This document shows, piece after piece, positions 7,348-9,519 of a DNA stretch of 9,519 nt (the first letter of the stretch is position 1; each line of letters starts with the position of its first letter). The notes below the pieces were generated by a model. That model was not told the origin of the DNA and did no database searches. It worked only from the letters and a program-made list of their open reading frames with translations. The stretch spans positions 1 to 9,519 of the forward strand of contig CAMDGT010000024.1 in NCBI GenBank assembly GCA_945898025.1, given 5' to 3'. This DNA comes from Rickettsia typhi. Lineage in GTDB: Bacteria > Pseudomonadota > Alphaproteobacteria > Rickettsiales > UBA1997. The translations under genes were made by a program, and so were the position numbers.

Positions 7348-7758
7348 TTATCTTTTTCTGGAAAATAAAATTATTTGCCTTTTATTTAAAAATATTAGCA
7401 AAACTATTGCAAAAACTAGTGGCATCAACCATAAAAAAAGATTATTTTTTACATTTCCATCAGCAATAATATCTGCTCCAAAATTTTCAATCAACTTAGC
7501 AATTATTTCTTTATCGCTAGAGCCTAGCTCGATTTCTTTTCTTACAAAGTGACGAATTTGATGAGCAAAATCACTGTCTGAATTTTCAATAACCTGTCCC
7601 TGACAAGTAAGACAGCGAATCTTTAAGAATAGTTTCATCGCTCTTTCCTCTTGAGCCTGATTAACAAGCCTTGATTCTGGAGCAATTGCCCTTGCAACAA
7701 AGGAATAAGAGCCAAAAATAACAAAATTAAGCAATAAAATTAAGATTGATTTTTTCAT
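7348..7758 (-). CDS. ccmH: Cytochrome c-type biogenesis protein CcmH
   Basis: CcmH (CycL/Ccl2) is a membrane-anchored periplasmic thiol-redox component of the System I cytochrome c maturation pathway; it prepares the CXXCH cysteines of apocytochrome c for haem attachment by CcmF. The 136-residue product has a signal peptide (about 1-24, ending SFVARA). The family redox motif is IRCLTCQGQVIENSDSD (47-63), with Cys49 and Cys52 as the active pair and Arg48 preceding. Next come the helix-rich segment FAHQIRHFVRKEIELGSSDKE (64-84 region) and FGADIIADG (93-101). One C-terminal membrane helix (about 106-124) is followed by a basic tail. Length and order are normal for short alphaproteobacterial CcmH. 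The ATG lies 3 bp after the stop of the upstream beta-barrel gene, so the two are surely cotranscribed. That context is unusual, since ccmH commonly follows ccmF or ccmG. Confidence 0.94.
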   Translation of the reverse strand: MKKSILILLLNFVIFGSYSFVARAIAPESRLVNQAQEERAMKLFLKIRCLTCQGQVIENSDSDFAHQIRHFVRKEIELGSSDKEIIAKLIENFGADIIADGNVKNNLFLWLMPLVFAIVLLIFLNKRQIILFSRKR

Positions 7759-7761
7759 TGG

Positions 7762-8724
7762 TTAAAAATTATAACCAATTATTGTGCGATATAAATTATT
7801 AGAAACCAATTGATTGCCGTTTACATAGCGATAAATTGGCATTTGAACATCGAAATAGGCTTTCATGTTGGCAAAATTTACCTCGATAGCGGGAGAAATA
7901 AAAACTTGACTATACCCAGTATTGTGGGAATCGCCCTTTGATTGACTGTCTGTATTTTTCTTAATTGCAGTAATTTGTAGAATGGGACTAATTTTTGGTA
8001 GATTAATTTTAGAATTATTAATTGTGTATCCAAAACCAGATGCAACGGTTAGCTCGTCTCCGGGGCGATATTTATTGCTGGTTGTAATGCTTCGTTGAAA
8101 GTTAAATTGTGAAAATAATTTTAAATTAGGATTTTGCTCTAAATGCAATATTTTATAAGCTCCTAATATTATATCGGTACTACCGGTGCCAATTTGAGCA
8201 GAAGAGCCAAACTTAGAATAGTCGTTGCTACCGGTTGGCAATTTTACTCCAAAATTAATACCGCTAGACATATCTTGATTTATTCCCGTATAGGTTGCAA
8301 TTAATTTTATATCACCGACGGCATTATGTTTTATTCTTTCAACCCCTTCAGAACCGCCCATATGATTATGATTATGAAGCTTGTTAACAAGCAATCTTTC
8401 AACAAAAGGAACTTTAGTTTGCAGTGTCCAGCTACGATTAAAACTCTTCTGGAAGCCAACATTAACTGATTGAGTTTTGATTTGCTGATGATGAATATCA
8501 TTTGCCGAAGCTTTATAATTATTATGCCAAGGAGTTTTTTGATTTACGTATCCATATTCAACAAAAATAAGATTGCCTTCTGAATTTGGAAATAAAGATT
8601 GAGTGCCAACATTAAAAACATTACAACCACAACTACAAGCTAATGCATCTTGCTTATAGTTTAAAAAAGATAAAATTGCGATAATTGCAATGATTTTTAA
8701 AGATGTTTTATTTTTTATTTTCAT
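7762..8724 (-). CDS. Outer-membrane beta-barrel, MetA-pathway/'transporter' type, with CSCGC motif
   Basis: This is a 320-residue probable outer-membrane beta-barrel, resembling proteins annotated 'transporter' or 'MetA-pathway of phenol degradation'; the substrate is unknown. Residues 1-29 form a signal peptide ending ALA. The mature protein then starts with the Cys cluster CSCGCNVFNVGTQSLFP (30-46), a mark I associate with a subset of this family. Alternating beta-strands follow, with the signatures GVKLPTGSNDY (159-169) and IGTGSTDIILGAY (178-190). The final strand ends in Phe320, as expected for Bam-inserted barrels. A His-rich loop HNHNH (117-121) plus HH at 78-79, together with the Cys cluster, hints at metal binding, which is inference. 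Cys30 could in principle be lipidated, but the -3 residue is Ala, so signal peptidase I is more likely. It sits 12 bp after the regulator remnant and 3 bp before ccmH. Confidence 0.85.
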   Translation of the reverse strand: MKIKNKTSLKIIAIIAILSFLNYKQDALACSCGCNVFNVGTQSLFPNSEGNLIFVEYGYVNQKTPWHNNYKASANDIHHQQIKTQSVNVGFQKSFNRSWTLQTKVPFVERLLVNKLHNHNHMGGSEGVERIKHNAVGDIKLIATYTGINQDMSSGINFGVKLPTGSNDYSKFGSSAQIGTGSTDIILGAYKILHLEQNPNLKLFSQFNFQRSITTSNKYRPGDELTVASGFGYTINNSKINLPKISPILQITAIKKNTDSQSKGDSHNTGYSQVFISPAIEVNFANMKAYFDVQMPIYRYVNGNQLVSNNLYRTIIGYNF

Positions 8725-8736
8725 TGTTGTTTTTAG

Positions 8737-9282
8737 TTAAAAGTTGTTATTAATAAAATTTTTAAATTTTAAGATTTTGCCACTCACTTTAATCAATTTG
8801 ATTAATTGTTGATTTTCAATTTTTTGCATGTCTTGATACCAATCGGTCATACCCTCTATTAAGTTGCATATTTTTTTAATTTTTTCTTGAAACTTCACCT
8901 CTTCTTCGCTATTAGTATTTTTTAAAATTAAGCCTCTTAACATTGCAAGAGCAGGTTCCACCTCTCTTTTATGTTTTTGTTCGATAAGATTGCAGATAAT
9001 TTCAATATCATCATCTAAAGCAGAAAAATAATCTCTTCTATCGTTTGGTTGATGATTCATTTTAACCAACTTACAAGCCTGCAATTCCTTAATTGCAACA
9101 CTCATATTAAAGCGAGAAAAATTAAGAGCATCGCAAATTTTTTCGGCATTTAATGGTTTATTAGAAATATAAAGCAAGCCATACCTGACCTACTGTGCGA
9201 TTATTCCCCGATTACTACCCATTTCTCCAAAATGCAAGATAAAGCTTTGAGCCAATTAATTGTTTAAATAGCTAAGATTCAT
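8737..9282 (-). pseudogene. GbsR/MarR-type winged-helix regulator with disrupted 5' end
   Basis: The 3' part is an open frame from a TTG at 9177 (146 codons), and matches GbsR-like MarR-superfamily regulators. It shows a winged helix (KPLNAEKICDAL, SRFNMSVAIKELQACKLV, PNDRRDYFSA), then KREVEPALAMLR and a C-terminal helix with DWYQDM. The family's first 35 or so residues are absent from that frame but readable just upstream. From ATG 9282 the DNA gives MNLSYLNN, a TAA (9258-9256), LAQSFILHFGEMGS, then damaged sequence to a TAG (9192-9190). Reading one base out of register restores RTVGQ, and frame returns at YGLLYIS. I infer a CAA-to-TAA nonsense change, a TGG-to-CGG change, and -1 and -2 deletions that cancel. 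Rebuilt length is about 181 residues, normal for the family. Translation from TTG 9177 (an AGG lies 6 bp ahead) could still give a shortened protein; sequencing error is another explanation. It precedes the barrel and ccmH. Confidence 0.75.
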
Positions 9283-9304
9283 AGATTTTGCATAATTTAT
9301 TGAA

Positions 9305-9326
9305 AGTTTCTGTACTTACAGAAACT
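9305..9326. promoter_or_regulatory. Perfect 22-bp dyad, candidate regulator operator
   Basis: AGTTTCTGTA (9305-9314), two spacer bases CT, then TACAGAAACT (9317-9326) form a perfect 10-bp inverted repeat. Its left edge is 22 bp ahead of the inferred original regulator start (ATG 9282), where the leftward promoter should be. Dimeric MarR/GbsR-type proteins bind dyads of about this size and often control their own operon, so an autoregulatory operator is the natural reading. A hairpin terminator is less likely: the loop would be only 2 nt, and no T-run follows immediately on either strand. Confidence 0.5.
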
Positions 9327-9416
9327 ACCGAAAATAAAAAATAAAAAATATTTTAACTAAATCAAGCAATAATTTAGAAAAATCATCAATTAACATTCCC
9401 ATTCTGAAGCAGAAAA

Positions 9417-9442
9417 TTTATTTTAACTATTTATTTTAACTA
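9417..9442. repeat. 13-bp perfect tandem repeat, two copies
   Basis: TTTATTTTAACTA occurs at 9417-9429 and again immediately at 9430-9442 without mismatch. A related ATTTTAACTAA lies near 9349-9360. It sits just left of the C-rich sequence at the right edge. It could be replication slippage in AT-rich DNA, or a pair of direct repeats next to a mobile element end. Confidence 0.6.
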
Positions 9443-9519
9443 TAGGACACCTCTAAAAATTCACCCCCCAGCCCCATAAAATCTTAAATCCCAAATAATT
9501 CAGCTCCAAACCCTTTATC

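Larger units (their letters stand above)
9283..9483. other. Non-coding region upstream of the regulator
   Basis: These 201 bp contain no credible gene on either strand. They hold a perfect inverted repeat (9305-9326), long A/T runs, a 13-bp tandem duplication (9417-9442), and a C-rich stretch from about 9446. The promoter of the leftward regulator-barrel-ccmH unit should lie here, close to the inverted repeat. I cannot identify convincing -35 and -10 hexamers. Confidence 0.55.

Noticed and set aside
7313..7552. Plus-strand open frame over the serS end and ccmH
   Set aside because: It is antisense to the conserved C-terminal part of CcmH and begins inside serS out of frame.
9177..9484. CRISPR or other regularly spaced repeat array in the right intergenic region
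   Set aside because: Only one 13-bp tandem duplication and one dyad are present; there is no repeat-spacer pattern.

Overview
The window looks like chromosomal DNA of a very AT-rich proteobacterium, most probably a Rickettsiales-type alphaproteobacterium. Pointers are the low GC by eye, Lys/Asn/Ile-heavy proteins, near absence of Shine-Dalgarno motifs, tight gene packing, and two small proteins that resemble families I remember as rickettsial. The taxonomic call is inference; the sequence alone does not prove it. The standard genetic code fits every gene.

Layout. (1) Bases 1-1666, minus strand: a tRNA-Arg(ACG) gene with an encoded CCA end, followed by a SulP-family anion transporter whose C-terminal STAS domain runs off the left edge. 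(2) Bases 1667-1930: an AT-rich divergent intergenic region with a candidate promoter and two short palindromes. (3) Bases 1931-7341, plus strand: six closely spaced genes, namely a small lipoprotein, a conserved hypothetical protein (DUF2671-like), the S41 protease CtpA, a SurA-like parvulin foldase, the pseudouridine synthase RluB and seryl-tRNA synthetase. The first four look like an envelope module (lipoprotein, protease, chaperone); the last two serve translation. (4) Bases 7348-9282, minus strand and convergent with serS after only 6 bp: a GbsR/MarR-type regulator, an outer-membrane beta-barrel of the MetA-pathway/'transporter' type with an N-terminal CSCGC motif, and the cytochrome c maturation subunit CcmH. 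(5) Bases 9283-9519: non-coding sequence with a perfect 10+2+10 bp inverted repeat, a 13-bp tandem repeat, and at the right edge a C-rich stretch that may be the end of another element.

The most notable observation is the regulator. Its open frame begins at a TTG, but the missing N-terminal segment of the GbsR family is still readable upstream as far as an ATG at 9282. It is interrupted there by an in-frame TAA and by two indels (-1 and -2, inferred) that cancel each other but expose a TAG. The rest of the gene is intact. This suggests a recently broken, locally erroneous or N-terminally shortened regulator, sitting next to a perfect dyad that would suit its own operator. Its presumed targets, the Cys/His-rich barrel and ccmH, are both open.

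I saw no CRISPR array, intact prophage or defence system. Apart from the regulator locus and the right edge, the window is ordinary housekeeping DNA.
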